This document shows positions 1 through 5,698 of a stretch of DNA of 5,698 bases, one piece after another. The position numbers and the translations under genes are program-made. Source of the DNA: Solobacterium sp. (GTDB taxonomy: Bacteria; Bacillota_I; Bacilli_A; Erysipelotrichales; Erysipelotrichaceae). The stretch spans positions 1-5,698 of the forward strand of contig JAFWCP010000216.1 in assembly GCA_017536845.1 (NCBI GenBank), written 5' to 3'. The stretch's first letter is position 1; every line of letters begins with the position of its first letter. The notes beneath the pieces were generated by a model, which was given only the letters and a program-made list of their open reading frames with translations, was not told the DNA's origin and ran no database searches.

Positions 1-1212
1 GAAATGTTCGATATCATCAGCAACTGGATCGGCATGATCGACGGCAAGATGGTGCTGATGATTGACGAGGCTGATGTTGCATATGATTATCAGTGCTTTC
101 TTGATTTTCTCGGCCGGCTTCGCTCGGGCTTCCTAAGAAGGGAAAGATACGATGATGCGAAAGTATTCCGGTCTGTCATCCTTGCCGGTGTGACCGATAT
201 CTGCTGTCTGGAAAGCAGAAACCGTGATAACCATGCAGGCAAGGCCTACATTCCCTGGAACATCGCGGTACCATTCAGAATTGACATGAGCTTCAATCCC
301 GATGATATTGCCGGCATGCTGGAAGAATACGAAAATGACCATCATACAGGGATGGATATTCCGTTTATATCACGATTGATTTATGACTATACATCCGGGT
401 ATCCGTTCCTTGTATCCAGACTCTGCCAGATCATGGATGAAGAACTGCCCGAATTCGAACAGCCATGGTCACGGATGGGTATGGTTGAAGCAGTCAAAAG
501 CATCCTGAAAGAAACAAATCCGCTGTTTGCCTCACTGTCCGCCATGGTGACAGACGATCCTGAGATATCTGATATTCTGAAACGGCATCTGCTCAGAGGA
601 GAGAGAATTGCATACATGCCATATAATGCTCATCAGCAGCCGTTCCTTATGTATGGCTTTCTGAAGGAAAAGGATGATAATACTGCAGCTGTTGCCAACA
701 GGATCTTTGAGACAAGACTGTATAACAGATTTCTTGGCGAATCCAGGTATCAGGAAGCAGCTGCAGCGATGGCAGAGCTGAACCGCAGCGTCTTCACCCG
801 TGAAGGCTTCCTGAATGTACCATTGATACTGGACCACTTTGCCAGGGCATATGAGGATATCATCGGAAATGTTGAGAAAAGGTTCAACGAAAGAGATGGA
901 AGAGAACTGTTCCTGCTGTATCTGAAACCGATGATCAACGGTACCAGGAATTACTATATTGAAGCGGAAACAAGAGATCAGACAAGAACAGACGTCATCG
1001 TTGACTATCTTGGAAAACAATATGTCATTGAACTGAAGATCTGGCATGGAAAGAGATACAACGAAGAAGGTGAAAAGCAGATAACAGACTATCTTGATTA
1101 CTACCGGCTGGATACAGGCTACATGATGTCGTTCAACTTCAATAAAAAGAAAACAGCCGGTGTAGAGAGAATTGTCATAGGAGACAAAACACTCTTTGAA
1201 GCAGTTGTATGA
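1..1212 (+). CDS. AAA-like ATPase with C-terminal PD-(D/E)XK nuclease domain (5' truncated)
   Basis: The reading frame is open from base 1. The first ATG (base 4) is probably internal, because a Walker B strand follows almost at once and the P-loop that should precede it is missing, so the N-terminus lies outside the window. Numbering from that ATG, residues 15-24 (KMVLMIDEAD, D21/E22) are Walker B, and residues 54-66 (VFRSVILAGVTDI) look like the following sensor-1 strand. A helical lid and probable winged-helix region run to about 290. Residues 318-363 carry a PD-(D/E)XK core: D330 in RTDVIVDY, E343 and K345 in IELK, and Q359 in KQITDYL, all intact. This matches the AAA-like ATPase plus PDDEXK_9-type architecture common in gut Firmicutes and Bacteroidetes. 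The family's cellular role is unsettled; ATP-dependent DNA cleavage or binding is inferred from the motifs. Sampled stretches are about 35-47% GC, lower than in the neighbours. No clear terminator follows the stop codon. Confidence 0.85.
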   Translation, partial: EMFDIISNWIGMIDGKMVLMIDEADVAYDYQCFLDFLGRLRSGFLRRERYDDAKVFRSVILAGVTDICCLESRNRDNHAGKAYIPWNIAVPFRIDMSFNPDDIAGMLEEYENDHHTGMDIPFISRLIYDYTSGYPFLVSRLCQIMDEELPEFEQPWSRMGMVEAVKSILKETNPLFASLSAMVTDDPEISDILKRHLLRGERIAYMPYNAHQQPFLMYGFLKEKDDNTAAVANRIFETRLYNRFLGESRYQEAAAAMAELNRSVFTREGFLNVPLILDHFARAYEDIIGNVEKRFNERDGRELFLLYLKPMINGTRNYYIEAETRDQTRTDVIVDYLGKQYVIELKIWHGKRYNEEGEKQITDYLDYYRLDTGYMMSFNFNKKKTAGVERIVIGDKTLFEAVV

Positions 1213-1345
1213 TTCTGAATTTGGTTTAAAAATATGACCCGCAAATCACCTTTACATTTGATTCCCATGAAGGCTTTGGCGATGCGCAGAATCTGAGGAT
1301 GTGTCTTTTCCGGCATATCGGCTTTTTTCATGCACACCGGCATCA

Positions 1346-1374
1346 TTGAAGGAAACCATGGCAGATGGTACAAT
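1346..1374 (+). promoter_or_regulatory. Sigma-A type promoter with extended -10
   Basis: A -35 box TTGAAG (1346-1351) is separated by exactly 17 bases from a -10 box TACAAT (1369-1374), which differs from the consensus at one position. A TG at 1366-1367, one base before the -10 box, makes an extended -10. Transcription would start near 1381, giving a leader of about 35 bases that contains the Shine-Dalgarno site of the zinc-ribbon gene. The zinc-ribbon gene therefore probably has its own promoter rather than depending on read-through from the ATPase gene. This is inferred from box match and spacing only. Confidence 0.6.
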
Positions 1375-1403
1375 GCATCTGTAACAGAGATTCATCCCTG
1401 TAT

Positions 1404-1409
1404 GGAGGT
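1404..1409 (+). promoter_or_regulatory. Ribosome binding site of the zinc-ribbon gene
   Basis: GGAGGT lies six bases upstream of the ATG at 1416. It decides the start: the in-frame ATG at 1365 overlaps the -10 promoter box, has no such site, and would add 17 residues ahead of a zinc ribbon that normally begins at the N-terminus. Confidence 0.85.
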
Positions 1410-1415
1410 AAAACA

Positions 1416-2327
1416 ATGTTCTGCGAAAAATGCGGCACCCGCCTGCCTGATGATGCGGTTTTCTGCGAAAACTGCGGCAATAAGGTCAGCCAGGAAAGCT
1501 ATATCCCACCCCAGTTCCAGGAACCTGAAACGGAACCGCAGCCGGTGGAAAAGAAGTCTTCCGGCGGCATCGGCAAGCTGATCCTTACCGTGCTCCTGCT
1601 TGCTGTTCTTGCCGGCGGCGGTTATCTGATCTGGCACATTTTCTTTGAAGTCCACGATCCCGGCTATATCCCCGGCCCGTATCCCGGAAACAATACAGCA
1701 TCCGTCACCGAAAACACAAACCAGGATGTCACCGTAACGGATGTCCCACAGTCAGAACCGGTGGTGATTCCGGACACACCCCAGTCTGAGCCTGCTTCAG
1801 ACAACCCGGTACCGGACAATCCTGTCGTGACAGAGCCCGCAAATCCCGGCAACGATGTCCCCGGTTTCCCCGACGTACCACAGGGTACGGAACACTCATA
1901 TTCCGACTATTCAACGACGCAGAAACCCGGCTATGATGAATTCTCCTGGCTGGCGGGGGATTACTTCTTTTCCTATGACAAGGTCACCGATACCGGCCTG
2001 CTTCTTGGCGGCTGGAAAGCCATGCTCAGATATCCGATGTATGGCTCCGACCTGGCCAACCTCAATCTTGACGTCAACCAGGACGGCACGGTTTCCGGCA
2101 CCCTCACCGGCAATGTCTTTGTCGACATGGAAGGAAACTTCTCCGAAAACATGTATACGCTTGAGATGTCGGGCGTCCTGATGGATGGCTATCTGACCCT
2201 GACGGATCATGACAAACTCTACATTTCCATTGACGATTTCCGCGAACATGACGGCATGCAGTACGCCATGGGTACAGGCGAAACCACTTCCGGGACGGAA
2301 GTTACCGTCCTTTTGATGCGGCCGTAA
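1416..2327 (+). CDS. Zinc-ribbon single-pass membrane protein with external beta-rich domain
   Basis: A 303-residue protein starting at the ATG preceded by GGAGGT. Residues 1-24 form a classic zinc ribbon with two CxxC knuckles (C3, C6, C17, C20), as in the zinc_ribbon_2 family. A Glu/Pro/Lys-rich cytoplasmic stretch follows. Residues about 54-76 form one hydrophobic transmembrane helix (KLILTVLLLAVLAGGGYLIW and onward) with lysines on its inner side, so the C-terminus probably faces outward. Residues 80-170 are a low-complexity Pro/Ser/Thr/Val/Asp stalk with two PQSEP copies (111-115 and 122-126). Residues about 174-303 make a compact domain rich in alternating beta-type and Asn/Asp/Gly-turn sequence (LNLDVNQDGTVSGTLTGNVF). 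The zinc ribbon-helix-stalk plan is common in Firmicutes proteins of unknown role; I do not recognise the external domain. A role in sensing or envelope attachment is only a guess. Sampled stretches are about 53-60% GC. It has its own promoter and is followed by a strong hairpin. Confidence 0.88.
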   Translation: MFCEKCGTRLPDDAVFCENCGNKVSQESYIPPQFQEPETEPQPVEKKSSGGIGKLILTVLLLAVLAGGGYLIWHIFFEVHDPGYIPGPYPGNNTASVTENTNQDVTVTDVPQSEPVVIPDTPQSEPASDNPVPDNPVVTEPANPGNDVPGFPDVPQGTEHSYSDYSTTQKPGYDEFSWLAGDYFFSYDKVTDTGLLLGGWKAMLRYPMYGSDLANLNLDVNQDGTVSGTLTGNVFVDMEGNFSENMYTLEMSGVLMDGYLTLTDHDKLYISIDDFREHDGMQYAMGTGETTSGTEVTVLLMRP

Positions 2328-2357
2328 AGAAACAACGGCCATTCAGGATACTGCTAT

Positions 2358-2397
2358 GAAAACGGATATGACCCTCTTTCGGTTCATATCCGTTTTC
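2358..2397. terminator. Bidirectional terminator hairpin between convergent genes
   Basis: A perfect 14-base inverted repeat (GAAAACGGATATGA at 2358-2371, with its complement at 2384-2397) encloses a 12-base loop; two further C-G pairs can form past a bulged T. The outer arms are A4 and T4, so RNA from either strand ends its hairpin in a U run, short but in both directions. It lies 30 bases after the zinc-ribbon stop and 35 bases after the stop of the minus-strand 151-residue gene. That is the expected place for a shared terminator of two converging transcripts. Confidence 0.8.
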
Positions 2398-2432
2398 TGT
2401 AAGCAAAGGTGCATCTCAAAGAGAACCCTTTG

Positions 2433-2888
2433 TTATTCTGCTGATGGTATGATCCAGCTTCCGAAGATTCCACGTTCCATGACGTCTGCTTCAAAATAAC
2501 CAGGAACGTCTTTTTGAATAGTGATCAGATCTTCGAACTCTTTCCAGACGTCATACCATGCGTCCGGAACAGCATCGTCAAGCCGCATTTCCCAGACACG
2601 TGCGCAGAGCACCCCTTCTTTCTTAAAGTATTTTTTAAACAAGGTGTTTGCCTTGCGCTTTTCGTTGTTTTTCAACAATGCCAGAATTTCGTCTGCCTGC
2701 GCGGCGGTAAGTGCAGATTCATACAGGCAGTAATAACAGTCATAGGCTTTTTTCGGGTCATTGCACCGGCGAAGAAAGACAAGCGGCCTGTCTTCTGTAT
2801 GCACTCTGGCAATCAGAAAGCGGCAACGTTTCTGGTCCGTGATGATGATTCCATAGCGAAGATGGTAGATGAAAGGTTCAACATCCAT
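2433..2888 (-). CDS. Unrecognised 151-residue protein, last gene of the minus-strand operon
   Basis: I do not recognise this family. The start is the ATG at 2888-2886, preceded by AGGAGA at 8 bases; the frame stays open further upstream, but that would run back into the preceding gene and lacks a ribosome binding site. The product looks soluble, with no signal peptide or membrane segment. Residues 1-45 look like beta strands (YGIIITDQKRCRFLIARVH, then RPLVFLRRC). Residues 57-90 look helical and very basic (ALTAAQADEILALLKNN, then KRKANTLFKKYFKK). The C-terminal third is acidic and aromatic, with tryptophans in RVWEMRL, DAWYDVWKEF and GSWIIP. Five cysteines (22, 42, 51, 54, 95) include one CxxC, too few for a confident metal site. 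It lies 58 bases after the DUF2325 gene on the same strand and just before the shared terminator, so it is probably co-transcribed with the DUF2325 and SEC-C genes. Confidence 0.75.
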   Translation of the reverse strand: MDVEPFIYHLRYGIIITDQKRCRFLIARVHTEDRPLVFLRRCNDPKKAYDCYYCLYESALTAAQADEILALLKNNEKRKANTLFKKYFKKEGVLCARVWEMRLDDAVPDAWYDVWKEFEDLITIQKDVPGYFEADVMERGIFGSWIIPSAE

Positions 2889-2896
2889 AACTGTTT

Positions 2897-2902
2897 TCTC
2901 CT
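2897..2902 (-). promoter_or_regulatory. Ribosome binding site of the 151-residue gene
   Basis: AGGAGA on the minus strand, 8 bases from the ATG at 2888. It fixes the start inside the longer open frame that reaches 3002. A 6-base inverted repeat (CTGTAT at 2901-2906 with ATACAG at 2922-2927) touches the site, but it is too short and AT-rich to call a regulatory hairpin. Confidence 0.75.
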
Positions 2903-2946
2903 GTATTTGATTGACGGTTTTATACAGCCTGCCTGATGAAGGTGTC

Positions 2947-5043
2947 TTACGGATTCTGGTCCCACTCGACCAGCTGTTCGGCACACTTCTCAGCGCTGGC
3001 AAATCCGAAGTAGCGCATCTGCACGCCGGCAGTCTTGCAGTTCTTTACGATATTCCAGTACTGGCTGTGGCTGATGCAGTTGTTCTGGATCCAGACAACA
3101 TCCGCATTGCGGATGATCTCCGGACTGAATGTCAGGTTTCTGGCGTCAACGAATTTCACATTCGGCAGCATCGGCCGGATCGCTTTCAGGAATGTTTCAT
3201 GGCCGCCGAAAACAACGGTGCGTTTCTTTGTTTCATAAGGGTAGGTGTAGTTCTTAACCGGTACTTCACGGATTTCATTTTCCCGGTTGAATACCAGCGT
3301 CCTGAGGTCGGCAAGCTCCCTGTGTTCCATCCGCAGCGACTTGAGTTCCTTTTCATACTTTGCCCTGTCCGCATCGGCCGCATGCTTTTCCGTGCTCAAT
3401 GCCGTTTTCAGGCTCTTGATCTGTTTCTTTGCCTGCTCCAGTTCTGCCTTCAGCTTTGAAGTATCCTCTTCGACAGGACCGTCGGAAGCAGCAGCTTCCC
3501 GGTTCTGCGCTGCGGCCACCTTTCCCCAGTACCCGCCCAGGCTGGCCGGTACATTTTCTTTTGCCGGAGTCTGTGCAGGATTTTCTTCGAAAGGCTCTTC
3601 TTCTTCGAAATCAAAGTTCCAGTCATCCAGGCTGAACTGCCTTGCCTGGAATGTGTGCAGGAAGATCATTTCCGCCGTATCCGTGATCCGCCGGGCTGCG
3701 GCTTCTTCCATACCTTCGGAAACCAGCCGCTCCCGATCTGCTTCAAACGGATGCAGGCCGACCGGCACAACACCGCGGCAGAGCCGGTAGATGATCTGAG
3801 CATAGTTCAGGCCGTTATGCTTTTCATGATAATAGTCCAGCTGTTCCGGCGGAGCCGGCCTGTCCAGCCAGCCGTTTTTGTTATACTCCATGCCGCCATA
3901 CCATTCATCCCAGTCGAAGTCATCCTCTTCATTCTCATCCACATACCATGGCAGCATCTGCTCCACATATTCCATCAGCGTACTGCCGGAGCCGACCAGC
4001 CATGCCATATCATCTCCGCTGTCAATGAGATAGAACATGGCAAAGCAAAGCTCATACGGATCCTGAACCGTAAAACCATCCAGAATTCTTGCGATTTCCC
4101 GGCTCCCGCTTTCTCTTGCGGCTGTTTTCCGGTCCATGGTGATCAGAAGGCGGAAGGTTGCCTCATATACAGTTCTGGCGTGGTCCAGGTCATCAATCTG
4201 TTCTGCGATGTCGCTGATCCTGGATATGTCGGGAAGGGTGTCGAAGGCACCGGGCATCCCCGGGAATCCCTTCGGCGGCTGGAAGGCAGCCTTATCCGAA
4301 AGCAGGGATTCTTTTGCGTTTTTCAGCTGCAGAGAAAGCTTTTCGATTTCCTTATCGAACCATGCATTGCCTTTCATCTTCATGGTGAGCAGTTCCTTCA
4401 GTTTTTCCCTGAAGTGCGTGCATGCGGACTGTATATCCTCTTCCGGGATCAGTTTCAATAAGGCCAGATATTGATCCGCCGGCGGGATTCCCTGGGCGTT
4501 TGCTTCAGTCATGACATTATGTTCAGGATAACGCCGGATGATCAGGTGGAGTACCGCATTGATCAGGTCAGAGCTGAAGCACGGATGGCTGAAATCCAGG
4601 GGCAGATACAATGCGTCAGCATCACCCGCCGTATCCGGCAGGATCTTGTAGGCTTCATGCATCTTTCCGCATGCCCGGATCCTGCTCAGGATCCATAAAG
4701 CCGCGCCGATCTGCAGTTCGCTGTTATAATCCAGGTGGTTGTAGGTGTTTAAGGGTTTCATCTCGTTCAGGACAACGGATTCCACAACCGACTTCAGGCC
4801 AAGGGAGCCGAATTCTTCTTCCGCCTTGTCCAGAAACTGCAGCAGTGTTTTTTTCCGCTTTGCGCCAACGAACCCATCCAGGCAGAGATTGAGATCAGGA
4901 TCAACATCCCTGGTGATCTTTTTGAGTTTCTCGATTTCGGATTCGATATACTTCTTCCGTTTGTTTGGAGTGTTAAACCTGGTATCTGCGGAAGGGCCGC
5001 TGACAGGAGTGTCCTTTGCCTGCTTCTGTTTTCTGTGTTTCAT
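2947..5043 (-). CDS. 698-residue coiled-coil protein with C-terminal DUF2325 domain
   Basis: The start ATG at 5043 has AAGGAGGAA 8-9 bases upstream. The first 35 residues are strongly basic (KHRKQKQAK, NKRKK), which would suit nucleic-acid contact. Residues about 30-470 look mainly helical and I recognise no domain there; the region includes a short charged helix at 205-250 and a Pro/Gly/Met-rich break at 255-270. Two acidic aromatic patches stand out, at 368-382 (DENEEDDFDWDEWY) and 472-487. Residues about 526-590 are a long charged heptad-like coiled coil. Residues about 608-695 match DUF2325: beta strand plus GGHE (613-616), then NADVVWIQNNCISHS (647-660, H659), then a strand QMRYFG. This is a Rossmann-like fold of uncertain function. 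The protein is probably cytoplasmic, with no membrane helix. It sits 33 bases after the SEC-C gene on the same strand. The long N-terminal part is far bigger than the DUF2325 domain itself and is the unexplained portion. No frameshift is visible. Confidence 0.88.
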   Translation of the reverse strand: MKHRKQKQAKDTPVSGPSADTRFNTPNKRKKYIESEIEKLKKITRDVDPDLNLCLDGFVGAKRKKTLLQFLDKAEEEFGSLGLKSVVESVVLNEMKPLNTYNHLDYNSELQIGAALWILSRIRACGKMHEAYKILPDTAGDADALYLPLDFSHPCFSSDLINAVLHLIIRRYPEHNVMTEANAQGIPPADQYLALLKLIPEEDIQSACTHFREKLKELLTMKMKGNAWFDKEIEKLSLQLKNAKESLLSDKAAFQPPKGFPGMPGAFDTLPDISRISDIAEQIDDLDHARTVYEATFRLLITMDRKTAARESGSREIARILDGFTVQDPYELCFAMFYLIDSGDDMAWLVGSGSTLMEYVEQMLPWYVDENEEDDFDWDEWYGGMEYNKNGWLDRPAPPEQLDYYHEKHNGLNYAQIIYRLCRGVVPVGLHPFEADRERLVSEGMEEAAARRITDTAEMIFLHTFQARQFSLDDWNFDFEEEEPFEENPAQTPAKENVPASLGGYWGKVAAAQNREAAASDGPVEEDTSKLKAELEQAKKQIKSLKTALSTEKHAADADRAKYEKELKSLRMEHRELADLRTLVFNRENEIREVPVKNYTYPYETKKRTVVFGGHETFLKAIRPMLPNVKFVDARNLTFSPEIIRNADVVWIQNNCISHSQYWNIVKNCKTAGVQMRYFGFASAEKCAEQLVEWDQNP

Positions 5044-5052
5044 TACGATATT

Positions 5053-5058
5053 CCTCCT
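5053..5058 (-). promoter_or_regulatory. Strong ribosome binding site of the DUF2325 gene
   Basis: A perfect AGGAGG on the minus strand, inside AAGGAGGAA (5051-5059), lies 9 bases from the ATG at 5043. It occupies the 33-base gap after the SEC-C stop codon. That gap holds no recognisable promoter, which supports co-transcription with strong independent translation. Confidence 0.8.
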
Positions 5059-5076
5059 TGATGAAGGGTGTGGTGA

Positions 5077-5698
5077 TTATCTGTATCTGCCGTGGCAGCG
5101 TTTGTATTTCTTGCCGCTGCCGCAGGGACAGGGGTCGTTAGGCCCGACTTTGACAATTCTTCTCTCGCCGTATTTCCCTACCGTCGCGAAATTGTCGATG
5201 GTAGACAGGCTGACATTGCTTCCCATCGCCTTGATTTCATTCTGCAGCGCCTTCATAGCTTTGGCCGCTTCGACAGATCCCGGTACAAGGGTGGGCAGGG
5301 AAGTCAGGCCGTTGGGGTACTCCTTGCGGAAAAGATCCATCGGTTTCCAGCCCCGCCGATGTCTCAGATTGATGCTGTTGGCAAATTCGTTGATCAACAT
5401 CGTCAGCTCATTCAGAAACTCCATCGATGGAATTGATATTGGTTCTTTGCGGCCGGCAGGACTGCTGTCAGAACCCTGACCTCGTTCTGGCCCAAAAGCC
5501 AGATCCAGGATTGTCTGTAAAAATTCCATCATGTCAAGCTGGTCCGTAGAATAAGACGCCCAGATCTCCCGCATGAAATCCGTCTCCCCGCCCAGAGTCT
5601 TGATCTTTTCTTCCAAAGCTGTGTATTGCGGTGTCCGGATATAGCCGTTTTCAACCAGTTCTATGATCTCCTGCTCTGTCGGAATGTAGAATTCCACA
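5077..5698 (-). CDS. SEC-C metal-binding domain protein (probably 5' truncated)
   Basis: About 206 residues are visible. The first codon in the window is GTG (5697-5695), and the frame is still open at the edge, so the true start probably lies outside; no upstream sequence is available to check for a ribosome binding site. The C-terminus ([20 protein letters not shown], residues 185-203) is a textbook SEC-C zinc-binding motif, with ligands C190, C192, C201 and H202, like the C-terminal tail of SecA. SEC-C tails are attached to many unrelated proteins, where they bind zinc and probably mediate protein or ribosome contacts. This is not SecA: the remaining sequence is helical with no DEAD ATPase motifs. 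Residues 104-123 ([20 protein letters not shown]) resemble a segment I associate with other Firmicutes SEC-C proteins (asparagine/arginine, then G-x-x-P-x-[ED]-L-F). It appears to be the first visible gene of the minus-strand operon. Its function is unknown. Confidence 0.82.
   Translation of the reverse strand, partial: VEFYIPTEQEIIELVENGYIRTPQYTALEEKIKTLGGETDFMREIWASYSTDQLDMMEFLQTILDLAFGPERGQGSDSSPAGRKEPISIPSMEFLNELTMLINEFANSINLRHRRGWKPMDLFRKEYPNGLTSLPTLVPGSVEAAKAMKALQNEIKAMGSNVSLSTIDNFATVGKYGERRIVKVGPNDPCPCGSGKKYKRCHGRYR

Noticed and set aside
1310..1330. Possible terminator of the ATPase gene (CCGGCATATCGG followed by CTTTTTTC)
   Set aside because: The T run is good but the stem has only about three base pairs, and it lies roughly 100 bases after the stop codon.
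1365..1415. 17-residue N-terminal extension of the zinc-ribbon protein
   Set aside because: The upstream ATG overlaps the -10 promoter box and has no ribosome binding site, while the ATG at 1416 has GGAGGT at ideal spacing and begins directly with the zinc ribbon.
2901..2927. Intercistronic hairpin next to the ribosome binding site of the 151-residue gene
   Set aside because: The stem is only six base pairs and AT-rich with a 15-base loop, which is expected by chance.
2916..2927. TATAAA-like -10 box upstream of the 151-residue gene on the minus strand
   Set aside because: No acceptable -35 box is found 16-18 bases upstream, so a separate promoter is not supported.
2889..3002. 38-residue extension of the 151-residue protein
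   Set aside because: It would overlap the end of the DUF2325 gene, has no ribosome binding site, and its sequence does not look protein-like; AGGAGA precedes the ATG at 2888.
3655..4461. Long plus-strand open frame (268 codons) opposite the DUF2325 gene
   Set aside because: It is antisense to a well-supported coding frame, has no ribosome binding site or recognisable domain, and its composition is that expected of a shadow frame.
4745..5479. Plus-strand open frame (244 codons) opposite the DUF2325 and SEC-C genes
   Set aside because: It spans two supported minus-strand genes and the gap between them. Its hydrophobic and serine-rich stretches are the antisense of charged helices and the SEC-C tail.

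Overview
The window looks like chromosomal DNA of a low-to-mid GC member of the Bacillota (Firmicutes), probably a gut- or rumen-type clostridial or erysipelotrichial lineage. This rests on strong AGGAGG-type ribosome binding sites, a sigma-A style promoter and protein families common in that group: an AAA-like ATPase fused to a PD-(D/E)XK nuclease domain, a zinc-ribbon membrane protein, a SEC-C protein and a DUF2325 protein. The genus cannot be named from the sequence. No rRNA, tRNA, CRISPR array or intact insertion sequence was seen.

Layout: two plus-strand genes occupy the left 2.3 kb and three minus-strand genes occupy the right 3.3 kb. The two groups converge on a long inverted repeat at 2358-2397 that probably terminates both. 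On the left, a 5'-truncated AAA-like ATPase/PD-(D/E)XK gene runs in from the window edge and ends at 1212. After a roughly 200-base gap holding a good promoter comes a gene for a 303-residue single-pass membrane protein: an N-terminal double-CxxC zinc ribbon, one transmembrane helix, a Pro/Ser/Thr-rich stalk and an external beta-rich domain.

On the right, reading leftwards, are a SEC-C protein that runs off the window edge, a 698-residue coiled-coil protein ending in a DUF2325 domain, and a 151-residue protein I do not recognise. They are spaced 33 and 58 bases apart, each of the last two has its own Shine-Dalgarno sequence, and they probably form one operon. Their joint function is unknown; this operon is the best candidate in the window for an undescribed system.

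The AAA/nuclease gene is visibly more AT-rich than its neighbours and may have a separate history. Nothing in the sequence directly ties the plus-strand and minus-strand groups together functionally.
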